7,464 bases of DNA. Source: BRH-c25 sp041690515. GTDB lineage: Bacteria > Bacillota > Clostridia > Lutisporales > Lutisporaceae. The notes under the pieces are model-generated. The model did not search any database. It was not told where the DNA came from and was given only the letters and a program-made list of their open reading frames with translations. The translations under genes and the position numbers were made by a program. Below, in pieces: positions 1 through 5,249 of this stretch. Position 1 is the first letter of the stretch. Every line of letters begins with the position of its first letter. The DNA is taken from the NCBI GenBank assembly GCA_041690515.1, contig JAWLHF010000131.1:1-7464 (forward strand), written 5' to 3'.

Positions 1-23
1 ATGCGGTTGGCGGATTTTTCAAC

Positions 24-99
24 GTGTCTTTAGACACAGCCAGTAATATGCCCTTATAGGGCTGAGCAAACTACCCGTTTAACGGGTAGTCATGATTAT
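24..99 (+). mobile_element. Possible right end / omega-RNA scaffold of an IS200/IS605 (TnpB) element
   Basis: Three hairpins follow one another closely. The first pairs 24-29 with 32-37 (GTGTCT/AGACAC), the second pairs 50-54 with 58-62 (GCCCT/AGGGC), and the third is a perfect 10-bp inverted repeat, 70-79 with 81-90 (ACTACCCGTT/AACGGGTAGT). No T-tract follows the last one, so it is not a terminator. A row of stems ending in a strong hairpin preceded by GAGCAAA is what I recall of the right ends of IS200/IS605-family elements carrying only tnpB, where this DNA also encodes the omega-RNA scaffold and the bases just after the last hairpin act as guide. Upstream, frame 3 is open from the window edge to a TAG at 57-59 and could be a transposase C-terminus, but I cannot confirm that. 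The family assignment is recall-based inference. Confidence 0.45.
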
Positions 100-272
100 C
101 ATTTCCACAGAAGAGGCCCATAGTTTTCAACTAAAAATGGAAAAACTTCGTGTAATGCCTCAGATGACTTTGGTCCATATCTGTTCTTCTTTGAATATCA
201 GCAGAATATATTTCTCTAGTGATTAAAATTGCAGAAAGTATATATACCAATATAAGTTAAGTCAGGGAAATG
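100..272. other. Non-coding gap upstream of the ade promoter
   Basis: No ORF with a credible start or ribosome binding site is visible on either strand here. The stretch is AT-rich and holds one weak imperfect hairpin (118-121 and 124-127 pairing with 133-140 around a CAACT loop). I looked for a purine riboswitch, since ade is a plausible target, and found neither its conserved junction bases nor its paired stems. Confidence 0.5.
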
Positions 273-303
273 TTTACGAAGTTATAATGAAATGTGATAT
301 AAT
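273..303 (+). promoter_or_regulatory. Candidate sigma-A promoter for ade, with extended -10
   Basis: A perfect TATAAT lies at 298-303, preceded by TG at 295-296, which makes an extended -10 (TGnTATAAT). The best -35 is TTTACG at 273-278 (4 of 6 consensus bases) with a long 19-base spacer; an extended -10 can compensate for a poor -35. Transcription would begin near 310, leaving a leader of about 50 bases, too short for a typical riboswitch. A second TATAAT at 283-288 lacks a suitable -35. Confidence 0.5.
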
Positions 304-358
304 GTTAGGAAATAATATGAAGCGATTGCAGATAGATTTTATGGGGAGGGGTGTCTGA

Positions 359-2083
359 ATGAGAGATATAATCATGGCCTTGGTGGATGTAGCGGCAGGA
401 AGGGCAAAAGCGCAGACGGTGTTTAAGAATATTAATCTTGTGAATGTTTTTACAGGAGAGATCTATAAGACTGATGTTGCTGTCCATGACGGATATATAG
501 CAGGCATAGGCGAATACACAGGCGCTGTTGAGCTTGATATGGAAGGGAAATATCTGGCTCCGGGCTTTATGGACGGACACGTGCACATTGAGTCATCCAT
601 GGTTACTCCGGGAGAATTTGCAAAAGCCATAGCAGCAAGAGGGACTACTGCTATAGTAGCCGACCCTCACGAAATTGCAAATGTGAAGGGTATAGCCGGT
701 ATAAAGTATATGCTTGAAGGTACAGAGAATCTTCCTATAGATGTTTATATAATGCTTCCTTCCTGTGTACCTGCGACTCCATTTGAGAATTCAGGAAGCG
801 TACTGAAGGCAGAAGACCTGATGGAGATTATCAATCATCCAAGGGTGTTAGGCCTTGGAGAGCTTATGGATTTTAACAATGTTATCCACTGCGAAAAATC
901 CATCATGAACAAGATAGTACTGGCAAAGAATGCAAACAAGTTCATAGATGGTCATGGACCTATGCTTAGCGGCAAGGATTTGAATGGGTACATTGCTGCA
1001 GGAGTACGGACTGAACATGAATGTACTACAGCAGAGGAAGCCAGGGAACGTTTAAGGCTTGGAATGCATGTGATGCTGAGAGAAGGCTCTGCTGCAAGGA
1101 ATGTTGTGGATCTGCTTCCTGCTCTTAATGAAAGCAGCACGGCAAGATGCATGTTCTGCACAGATGACAGGCATCCTGAGGATATACTTACGGAAGGTCA
1201 TATTGACAACAATATAAGACTGGCCATAAGTCAGGGTGTGGATCCGGTAAGAGCCATACAGATGGCAACACTGAATGTGGCAAGGTGTTATAATCTGGAG
1301 CGGGTAGGGGCAGTTGCACCGGGTTATAAGGCGGATATGGTAATATTGAATGATCTTAAGGATATGGAGATTTATCAGGTATATAAGGAAGGCAAGTTGA
1401 TTGCCCAGGAGGGTAAGGCATTATTTGAAATAAAGAGCATAAATGATTCCAAAATGAGGAATTCGGTTAATATCAAGCCCCTGGAAGAAGACTGCTTCAG
1501 TATTTCGACGGAAGAGCAGGGGCTAAGGGTGATAGGGCTACAGGCTCATTCCCTGGTGACAAAGGATTTGTGGCGTAATGTCAATGTAATAGATGGTAAA
1601 TATATCACAGATGAAGGGAAAGAGCTTCTAAAAATAGCTGTTATTGAAAGACATAATGCTACCGGAAATATAGGACTGGGGCTGGTGGAAGGCCTTGGTC
1701 TCAAGAACGGTGCAATAGCATCAACTGTGGCACATGATTCCCACAACATTGTAGTAATTGGTGACAATGACCTGGATATGCGGGCGGCAGCTGAGCATTT
1801 ACAGGAAATCGGAGGAGGAATAGCAATAGCTTCAAAAGGGAATATCCTGCGTTCTCTCCCGCTGCCAATAGGCGGGCTTATGAGCGATATACCCCTGGAG
1901 CACCTTCAGGAACGTTTGGAGGATATGCTGGCTGTAGCTTATAAAATGGGTGTTTCGAAAGATTATGATCCTTTTATGACCCTTGCATTTTTGGCTCTTC
2001 CCGTAATACCGGAGCTTAAGGTTACAGATCTTGGGCTATTTGATGTGGTGAATTTCAGATTCACTAATATAGATGAGGTATAG
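359..2083 (+). CDS. ade: Adenine deaminase
   Basis: This 574-residue amidohydrolase hydrolyses adenine to hypoxanthine and ammonia (EC 3.5.4.2) in cytoplasmic purine salvage. The order and length match bacterial adenine deaminase: an N-terminal beta segment (KNINLVNVFTGEIY, 23-36), the metal-binding DGHVHIESSM (72-81, H74 and H76), ADPHE (101-105), a likely metal-bridging glutamate in GELMD (E168), GHGP (H199), TEHE (H220), TDDRHPED (268-275) and the C-terminal signature VAHDSHNIVVIG (457-468). No expected metal-site residue appears to be missing. The ATG at 359 is chosen because GGGGAGGGG (343-351) stands 7 bases before it; the in-frame ATG at 374 has no such site. The gene has its own promoter and terminator, so it is probably monocistronic. 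The exact role of each ligand is inferred from the family, not shown here. Confidence 0.97.
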   Translation: MRDIIMALVDVAAGRAKAQTVFKNINLVNVFTGEIYKTDVAVHDGYIAGIGEYTGAVELDMEGKYLAPGFMDGHVHIESSMVTPGEFAKAIAARGTTAIVADPHEIANVKGIAGIKYMLEGTENLPIDVYIMLPSCVPATPFENSGSVLKAEDLMEIINHPRVLGLGELMDFNNVIHCEKSIMNKIVLAKNANKFIDGHGPMLSGKDLNGYIAAGVRTEHECTTAEEARERLRLGMHVMLREGSAARNVVDLLPALNESSTARCMFCTDDRHPEDILTEGHIDNNIRLAISQGVDPVRAIQMATLNVARCYNLERVGAVAPGYKADMVILNDLKDMEIYQVYKEGKLIAQEGKALFEIKSINDSKMRNSVNIKPLEEDCFSISTEEQGLRVIGLQAHSLVTKDLWRNVNVIDGKYITDEGKELLKIAVIERHNATGNIGLGLVEGLGLKNGAIASTVAHDSHNIVVIGDNDLDMRAAAEHLQEIGGGIAIASKGNILRSLPLPIGGLMSDIPLEHLQERLEDMLAVAYKMGVSKDYDPFMTLAFLALPVIPELKVTDLGLFDVVNFRFTNIDEV

Positions 2084-2090
2084 ATGAGGT
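2069..2090 (+). repeat. Perfect 11-bp tandem duplication across the ade stop codon
   Basis: ATAGATGAGGT occurs twice head to tail, at 2069-2079 and 2080-2090. The first copy encodes the last residues of adenine deaminase (IDEV) and the second supplies the TAG stop in the shifted phase. An 11-base duplication changes the reading phase, so the present C-terminus may have been set by it. Confidence 0.85.
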
Positions 2091-2094
2091 GTTG

Positions 2095-2127
2095 AAGGTC
2101 GGGACTCAGAATAGTTCCGGCCTTTTT
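2095..2127 (+). terminator. Intrinsic terminator of ade
   Basis: A 12-bp stem (2095-2106 with 2113-2124, including two G-U pairs) closes a six-base loop CAGAAT and runs into a T-tract (2123-2127). It begins 11 bases after the ade stop codon, which separates ade transcription from the genes downstream. Confidence 0.88.
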
Positions 2128-2191
2128 AATTACCAGATATGCATATCGAAAATTGTCATATGAACAGTAAAGAATTTTATATGATGGTACA

Positions 2192-2220
2192 TTTAAAGAA
2201 TATAGCATATATAATATAAT
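2192..2220 (+). promoter_or_regulatory. Candidate promoter upstream of the DUF4282-like gene
   Basis: TTTAAA (2192-2197, 4 of 6 to the -35 consensus) and TATAAT (2215-2220) are separated by 17 bases; a second overlapping TATAAT sits at 2210-2215. The region is very AT-rich, so chance matches are likely. It is the best promoter between the ade terminator and the next gene, although it would leave a leader of about 160 bases. Confidence 0.35.
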
Positions 2221-2352
2221 TGTATATATCAGGTAAAAACTGGTGTACTGATTGCAGCACAGGCTTTACCTGAGGCAATAAGCATGTATGGTGCAAAGAT
2301 GCTTAAGGCAGCAGGTAAACGGGAAAGTGAGAATGTGAAGGAAGAATATTAA
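2212..2352 (+). pseudogene. Possible C-terminal remnant of an unidentified gene
   Basis: One frame is open from just after a TAA at 2209-2211 to a TAA at 2350-2352 and reads, from about 2230, as a protein-like tail: VKTGVLIAAQALPEAISMYG followed by a Lys/Ala/Glu-rich end finishing in KEEY. There is no start codon with a ribosome binding site; the only ATG codons (2284 and 2299) sit inside the fragment. The alanine-rich helix and charged end look like a genuine C-terminus, while the 5' end runs into AT-rich intergenic sequence. I do not recognise the family. It may be the stump of a decayed gene, or chance. Confidence 0.3.
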
Positions 2353-2385
2353 GTAAATATTAAATAGCAGCAAGGAGGGGGCACA

Positions 2386-2721
2386 ATGCCTGAAGATTTT
2401 TTGAATTTTGGAGAAATGGAAACAAAATGTATAACCAAGTACTTATTCTGGGCAGGAGCGGCGCTATCATTAATTATATCATTACTGTTCGGAAAATACT
2501 TATATATGACAAATACCTTTGAAAGAGAAATTTCATTTATAGAAAACGGAGAGACATGGTACTCTTTTGAGCCGGTAAATCACTTACCTTTAGGCATAAT
2601 TGGAGGTGTGGCTTCCTTTATTATTTCGATGGTGGTTTTGAAGGCAGCTTGTGAAGTATTGTACTTAATAATCAGCTGTATGAAAGTATATTTGGAGAAA
2701 AATGAAGGAAGTGCTGATTAG
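2386..2721 (+). CDS. Small two-helix membrane protein, DUF4282-like
   Basis: A 111-residue membrane protein of unknown function. It begins with a short amphipathic segment (PEDFLNFGEMETKCITK, 2-18), then a first transmembrane helix (about 19-40). An extracytoplasmic or loop segment (about 41-68) is followed by a second helix (about 69-95), ending in CEVLYLIISCMKVYLEKNEG. The lead-in FLNF...ITKYLFWAG and the ending in which a Glu-containing helix leads to a VYLEKN-type tail resemble the DUF4282 family, whose members have two helices and end in a similar E-L-hydrophobic-F/V-x-x-x-EN pattern. The loop between the helices looks long for that family. The start is firm: AGGAGGGGG at 2373-2381 precedes the ATG. 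It lies 302 bases after ade beyond a terminator, so it is a separate unit. The family call is by eye. Confidence 0.72.
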   Translation: MPEDFLNFGEMETKCITKYLFWAGAALSLIISLLFGKYLYMTNTFEREISFIENGETWYSFEPVNHLPLGIIGGVASFIISMVVLKAACEVLYLIISCMKVYLEKNEGSAD

Positions 2722-2870
2722 GCAGGAGCTCCCAAGTCATATATGTATTATGAATTCAAGTGAGGTTATATATCGAAGCTGCTGTCGGTGCAGCCAGAGC
2801 TTTTGCAAGTAAAATATATAATTCAATTGTGCTATGATTCTTTCGAAATTAAGTGATATCTCTAATAGAA
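2722..2870. other. Gap between the DUF4282-like gene and the hydrolase
   Basis: The gap contains a short open stretch (2754-2837) without a usable start, an imperfect hairpin (2776-2784 with 2791-2802, three-base bulge, short T-run 2801-2804) that is too weak to call a terminator, and an isolated TATAAT at 2817-2822 with no -35 at proper spacing. Nothing here can be assigned with confidence. Confidence 0.4.
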
Positions 2871-2875
2871 AGGAG
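2871..2875 (+). promoter_or_regulatory. Ribosome binding site that sets the hydrolase start
   Basis: AGGAG, within AGAAAGGAGAA, stands 6 bases before the ATG at 2882. It lies inside the longest ORF, whose upstream ATG at 2834 has no such site, so translation should begin at 2882. Confidence 0.88.
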
Positions 2876-2881
2876 AAGCAT

Positions 2882-3517
2882 ATGGACATTTTCGATTATA
2901 AGGGGAATGGGATCGGATATGAATTTGAAGCAGATAACAGCTCAGGGTTAGTGGTTTTCTATCCGGGTTTGAGTTATACCCTTAAGGCTCCCCTGTTTTT
3001 CTATCTTCAAAGACTGTTTCGCTATAAAGGCTTTGATACCATCGGCATTGACTTCAGGTATAAGGAAAATGATGTTTTCATGAACACAGCCGATGAGGAG
3101 CAGGATATATGGTTTGAGTATGATAGTAAAGCAATAGGCAAGGAGATAATGGAACTATCAAAATCTTATGATAGGGTAGTCTATGTCGGAAAATCCCTTG
3201 GGACCACAATGCTGATGAATCAATTAAAGAACGGCCTCATTGACGAAAGGGCTGATTTGGTATACTTAACTCCGGGAACAGCAGCGAAAGAAATATGTTC
3301 AACAATAAAAAGGACTAAGAATAGGACTTTGGTTGCTTATGGAAATGCCGATAAATGCTATAGCAAGGAGAATATTGATCTTATCAGAGAAAGGAAAGAT
3401 ATCTTGATAATTGAGATCGAAAACGCAGGTCATAATTTTGAAGTCACAGGAGACATAAGGCAATCCATATCGAATCTTACAGAAGTAATTGAAGCAGTTG
3501 ACAAATTTATCGGCTGA
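2882..3517 (+). CDS. Alpha/beta hydrolase-fold protein
   Basis: A 211-residue soluble protein with a complete alpha/beta hydrolase outline. Strand LVVFYPG (23-29) gives the oxyanion-side loop, FDTIGIDFRY (51-60) is a second strand, and VYVGKSLGTT (100-109) is the nucleophile elbow GxSxG with S105. VAYGNADKCY (151-160) supplies the likely acid D157, and ENAGHNFE (180-187) the catalytic H184. The full Ser-Asp-His triad suggests an active esterase- or thioesterase-like enzyme, but the substrate cannot be read from sequence. There is no signal peptide, so it is probably cytoplasmic. It is short for the fold, with almost no cap domain, as in small dienelactone-hydrolase or YqiA-like proteins. The upstream ATG at 2834 would add 16 residues unlike the family and lacks a ribosome binding site. 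Confidence 0.86.
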   Translation: MDIFDYKGNGIGYEFEADNSSGLVVFYPGLSYTLKAPLFFYLQRLFRYKGFDTIGIDFRYKENDVFMNTADEEQDIWFEYDSKAIGKEIMELSKSYDRVVYVGKSLGTTMLMNQLKNGLIDERADLVYLTPGTAAKEICSTIKRTKNRTLVAYGNADKCYSKENIDLIRERKDILIIEIENAGHNFEVTGDIRQSISNLTEVIEAVDKFIG

Positions 3518-3559
3518 TAACTGCAGATCAGATTTGGTTTGAATAATACTATGTTCTGA

Positions 3560-3564
3560 GGAGG
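3560..3564 (+). promoter_or_regulatory. Ribosome binding site that sets the ATG at 3572
   Basis: GGAGG (in GAGGAGG, 3558-3564) lies exactly 7 bases before ATG 3572. The TTG at 3565, which would open the other frame, abuts this site with no spacer and so cannot be its start. This is the main reason for reading the next gene as frameshifted. Confidence 0.85.
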
Positions 3565-3571
3565 TTGTGTT

Positions 3572-3813
3572 ATGCCTACGGGGTTGATTGTTTTAGTGTG
3601 TGGGGTTGTTTTACTTGCCATATCGTGGGTACTGACGGGAAACAGCTGTTGTATGTAAATACGTCATACAGTATGAGGGTGGAGATCCTCTTTATTAAAA
3701 CAAGAGCAGATAAGAATTATGTGCTGTCATTTGATAATCCCGACTATAAGCAGTGGATTATAGATGATATGCTGAAGTTGAATAAGGATATTGAAATAGT
3801 AAAGGAATTTTAG
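3572..3813 (+). CDS. Small membrane-anchored protein, coding sequence split over two frames
   Basis: Translation from ATG 3572 gives MPTGLIVLVCGVVLLAISWV and then LTGNSCCM, stopping at TAA 3656-3658 (28 residues): a clean single transmembrane helix. In the -1 frame the DNA from about 3643 to TAG 3811-3813 encodes 56 residues of ordinary soluble protein, including RVEILFIKTRADKNYVLSFD and DNPDYKQWIIDDMLKLNKDI. The same frame upstream of the join reads as implausible Cys-rich sequence, so neither frame alone makes sense. Joining them at GGGAAAC (3637-3643) gives an 80-residue protein: N-terminal anchor plus a small hydrophilic tail. This may be programmed -1 frameshifting, or a gene broken by loss of one base in the GGG or AAA run. 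The following gene begins 11 bases later and its ribosome binding site overlaps this stop, so the two are probably cotranscribed. I recognise no family. Confidence 0.65.
3637..3673 (+). other. Slippery heptamer and downstream hairpin (candidate -1 frameshift signal)
   Basis: GGGAAAC at 3637-3643 fits X XXY YYZ in the correct phase: the incoming frame reads GGA AAC at 3638-3643, and slipping back one base resumes with CAG at 3643, in the frame open to 3813. After six bases a stem follows, TGTATG (3650-3655) with CATACA (3665-3670), extendable by T-G, G-U and T-A pairs to 3647/3673, with a nine-base loop containing the zero-frame TAA stop. The hairpin is AU-rich and only moderately stable. Heptamers ending in AAC are generally thought to slip less well in bacteria than those ending in AAG. 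Confidence 0.45.
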
Positions 3814-3824
3814 GGGGGATAACT

Positions 3825-4580
3825 ATGAGGCTAACTGAGATAAATGAATATATCGAGAGTCTGTTTGACAGCAGAGATAATGAGCATTACCACGAGGAAA
3901 GCGGTATCACAGTCAGGGGCAGTGAGGAAGTCAAGAGAATAGGATATTGTACGAACTTGACTCTTGATACGATAGAAGAGGCAATTACAAATAAGGTTGA
4001 TATGATAATCACTCACCATGATGCCTGGGATTCAATATTCGGACTGAAAGATGCATGCAAGGTAAAGCTTTTGGAGAATAACATATCCCATTACTTCAAT
4101 CATCTGCCCTTGGATGATTGTGATTTTGGAACAAACAACTCCATGATAGAAAAGTTGGGGCTGAAGATAATAGAAAAATCCCATGTGGAAGACGGATTCT
4201 ACTGCGGGCGCATTGCGGAATTTAGTGAAAGGGTTAACTTCGAAGGGCTGGTCCAAAGGCTGGAAACATTGCTGGAAGAGCCTGTAAAGGCATGGAAGTT
4301 CAGGGATGGGGATATTAAAAGAGTCGGACTGGTATGCGGAGGCGGAGGATTGACTCCGGATGTCAGGGAAGCATTTGAGAAGAGCTGCGATGTCTATATA
4401 ACCGGGGAGAAGATCCTGTATACCATAGAATATGCAAAATTTGTCGGAATGAACCTGATCATCGGAAGTCACACCTTTACTGAGATATTTGGAATTGAGA
4501 GCCTTGCAAAAAAGATAAAGGAAAGATACTGTGAAATTGAGATCATTCAATTGAGGGAAGAACATCTTGAAGCACAATAA
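3825..4580 (+). CDS. NIF3 / DUF34 family dinuclear metal protein
   Basis: A 251-residue protein of the NIF3 family (E. coli YbgI type, sometimes annotated as GTP cyclohydrolase 1 type 2 homologue), whose members bind two metal ions and whose biochemical role is unsettled. Landmarks in order: GYCTNLTLDTIEEAI (40-54), DMIITHHDAW (59-68, H64 and H65), the HxxxD element HLPLD with FGTNNSMIEKLGLK (93-114, D97), KRVGLVCGGGG (165-175), DVYITGE (189-195) and the C-terminal GSHTFTE (214-220, H216 and E220). These correspond in order and spacing to the known YbgI ligands (two adjacent His, Asp, His, Glu), so the metal site looks intact. It is the short form without the PII-like insertion of the roughly 370-residue Bacillus type. 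The usual HHP and GHYxSE motifs are altered, suggesting a divergent subfamily. The ribosome binding site AGGGGGGA (3812-3819) overlaps the stop of the preceding gene. Confidence 0.9.
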   Translation: MRLTEINEYIESLFDSRDNEHYHEESGITVRGSEEVKRIGYCTNLTLDTIEEAITNKVDMIITHHDAWDSIFGLKDACKVKLLENNISHYFNHLPLDDCDFGTNNSMIEKLGLKIIEKSHVEDGFYCGRIAEFSERVNFEGLVQRLETLLEEPVKAWKFRDGDIKRVGLVCGGGGLTPDVREAFEKSCDVYITGEKILYTIEYAKFVGMNLIIGSHTFTEIFGIESLAKKIKERYCEIEIIQLREEHLEAQ

Positions 4581-4603
4581 GCCGATTTGTTGCGGTTAGT
4601 ATA

Positions 4604-4611
4604 AAGGGGTG
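4604..4611 (+). promoter_or_regulatory. Ribosome binding site for the TTG start of the FlaR-like gene
   Basis: AAGGGGTG lies 8 bases before TTG 4620. No ATG or GTG is available in frame near the conserved N-terminus, so TTG is the start. A run of seven T (4615-4621) leads into and overlaps the TTG. Confidence 0.7.
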
Positions 4612-4619
4612 CAATTTTT

Positions 4620-5144
4620 TTGAAAAGGATTGCTATTGTCGGCTCAGGTGGGTCGGGAAAATCAACTCTTGCACGGAAAATTGGAGAGATAACCGGTATT
4701 GAGATATTCCACTTAGATAAATTGTTTTGGAAACCCGGTTGGAAGCATATACCCAAGGGAGAACTGGAAGATAAGATCCGGGAAATTGCAGCCTGGGATT
4801 CGTGGATTATTGACGGTAATTACAGCAGTACAATGGATTTGAGGTTCAGGGCTGCAGATACGATAATATTCCTTGACCTGCCATTATGGACATGTCTTTG
4901 GGGTATAGCCAGACGAAGGCTCATGTATGAGGGCAGGACAAGGCCTGATATCACTGAGGGTTGTTATGAGAAGTTGGATTGGGAGTTTTTTATCTGGGTG
5001 ATTACCTTTCCTTTTAGGAGAAAAAAGGATATATATAGGAGACTTAACAGCAATTCAGTAGGGAAAAATGTTTTTGTCCTAAAAAGCAGGAGACAAATTG
5101 AGAAATATATTAGAAAAATCAAGTCGGGAGATTATTCAGCCTAG
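4620..5144 (+). CDS. FlaR-like P-loop NTPase (annotated elsewhere as DNA topology modulation protein)
   Basis: A 174-residue P-loop protein of the adenylate-kinase-like class. Walker A is GSGGSGKST (8-16) directly after the first strand KRIAIV. Family landmarks follow: IFHLDKLFWKPGW (29-41), WIIDGNYSST (62-71), a Walker B-like strand TIIFLDLP (81-88), a basic lid ARRR (97-100) with GRTRPD (105-110), then CYEKLDWEFFIWVITF (115-130) and FRRKKD. The set and the length are typical of proteins labelled 'topology modulation protein' or FlaR. That name comes from old genetic work; the fold predicts a phosphotransferase or NTPase acting on a small substrate, which remains unknown. The TTG start agrees with family members that begin MKRIAI. 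The gene lies 39 bases after the NIF3 gene, probably on the same transcript. No missing catalytic residue is evident. Confidence 0.88.
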   Translation: MKRIAIVGSGGSGKSTLARKIGEITGIEIFHLDKLFWKPGWKHIPKGELEDKIREIAAWDSWIIDGNYSSTMDLRFRAADTIIFLDLPLWTCLWGIARRRLMYEGRTRPDITEGCYEKLDWEFFIWVITFPFRRKKDIYRRLNSNSVGKNVFVLKSRRQIEKYIRKIKSGDYSA

Positions 5145-5155
5145 ATTATGAAGGG

Positions 5156-5236
5156 GTGGATTTTATCGATTATTACAGATGGAATGATATTATGGGATTG
5201 TTCAGGCTGATAAAAAGAACACCAATTATTGAGTAA
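5156..5236 (+). pseudogene. Possible small ORF or gene remnant before the DUF3795 gene
   Basis: From GTG 5156 to TAA 5234-5236 the DNA encodes 26 residues, starting VDFIDYYRWNDIMGLFRLIK and ending RTPIIE, a sensible mix of aromatic, acidic and basic residues. The frame is open further upstream into the end of the FlaR-like gene. The only Shine-Dalgarno-like bases (AAGGGG, 5151-5156) overlap the GTG, so it cannot be translated efficiently from there. It could be the tail of a lost gene, or chance. I do not recognise it. Confidence 0.25.
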
Positions 5237-5237
5237 T

Positions 5238-5242
5238 GGAGG
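5238..5242 (+). promoter_or_regulatory. Ribosome binding site that sets the DUF3795 start
   Basis: GGAGG lies 7 bases before ATG 5250. It sits downstream of the TTG at 5229 that opens the longest ORF, so that earlier start is rejected. Confidence 0.88.
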
Positions 5243-5249
5243 TTATCAC

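Noticed and set aside
283..288. First TATAAT as the ade -10
   Set aside because: No acceptable -35 at 16-18 bases; the TATAAT at 298-303 has an extended -10 TG and a better upstream hexamer.
100..358. Purine riboswitch before ade
   Set aside because: No matching junction sequence or stems were found, and the leader predicted from the promoter is only about 50 bases.
2776..2804. Intrinsic terminator between the DUF4282-like gene and the hydrolase
   Set aside because: The stem has a three-base bulge and only four T follow; too weak to call.
2834..2881. Upstream ATG 2834 as the hydrolase start
   Set aside because: No ribosome binding site precedes it, the 16 extra residues are unlike the fold, and a strong AGGAG lies 6 bases before ATG 2882.
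3565..3636. TTG-initiated reading of the two-frame gene in a single frame
   Set aside because: The TTG abuts the Shine-Dalgarno with no spacer, and its first 24 residues are Cys/Tyr-rich nonsense in the place where the other frame gives a clean transmembrane helix.
4032..4577. 181-codon minus-strand ORF opposite the NIF3 gene
   Set aside because: It lies wholly antisense to a gene with clear family motifs, has no good ribosome binding site, and reads as Cys/Phe-rich shadow sequence.
5229..5249. TTG 5229 as the DUF3795 start
   Set aside because: The only ribosome binding site lies downstream of this TTG and is correctly spaced for ATG 5250.
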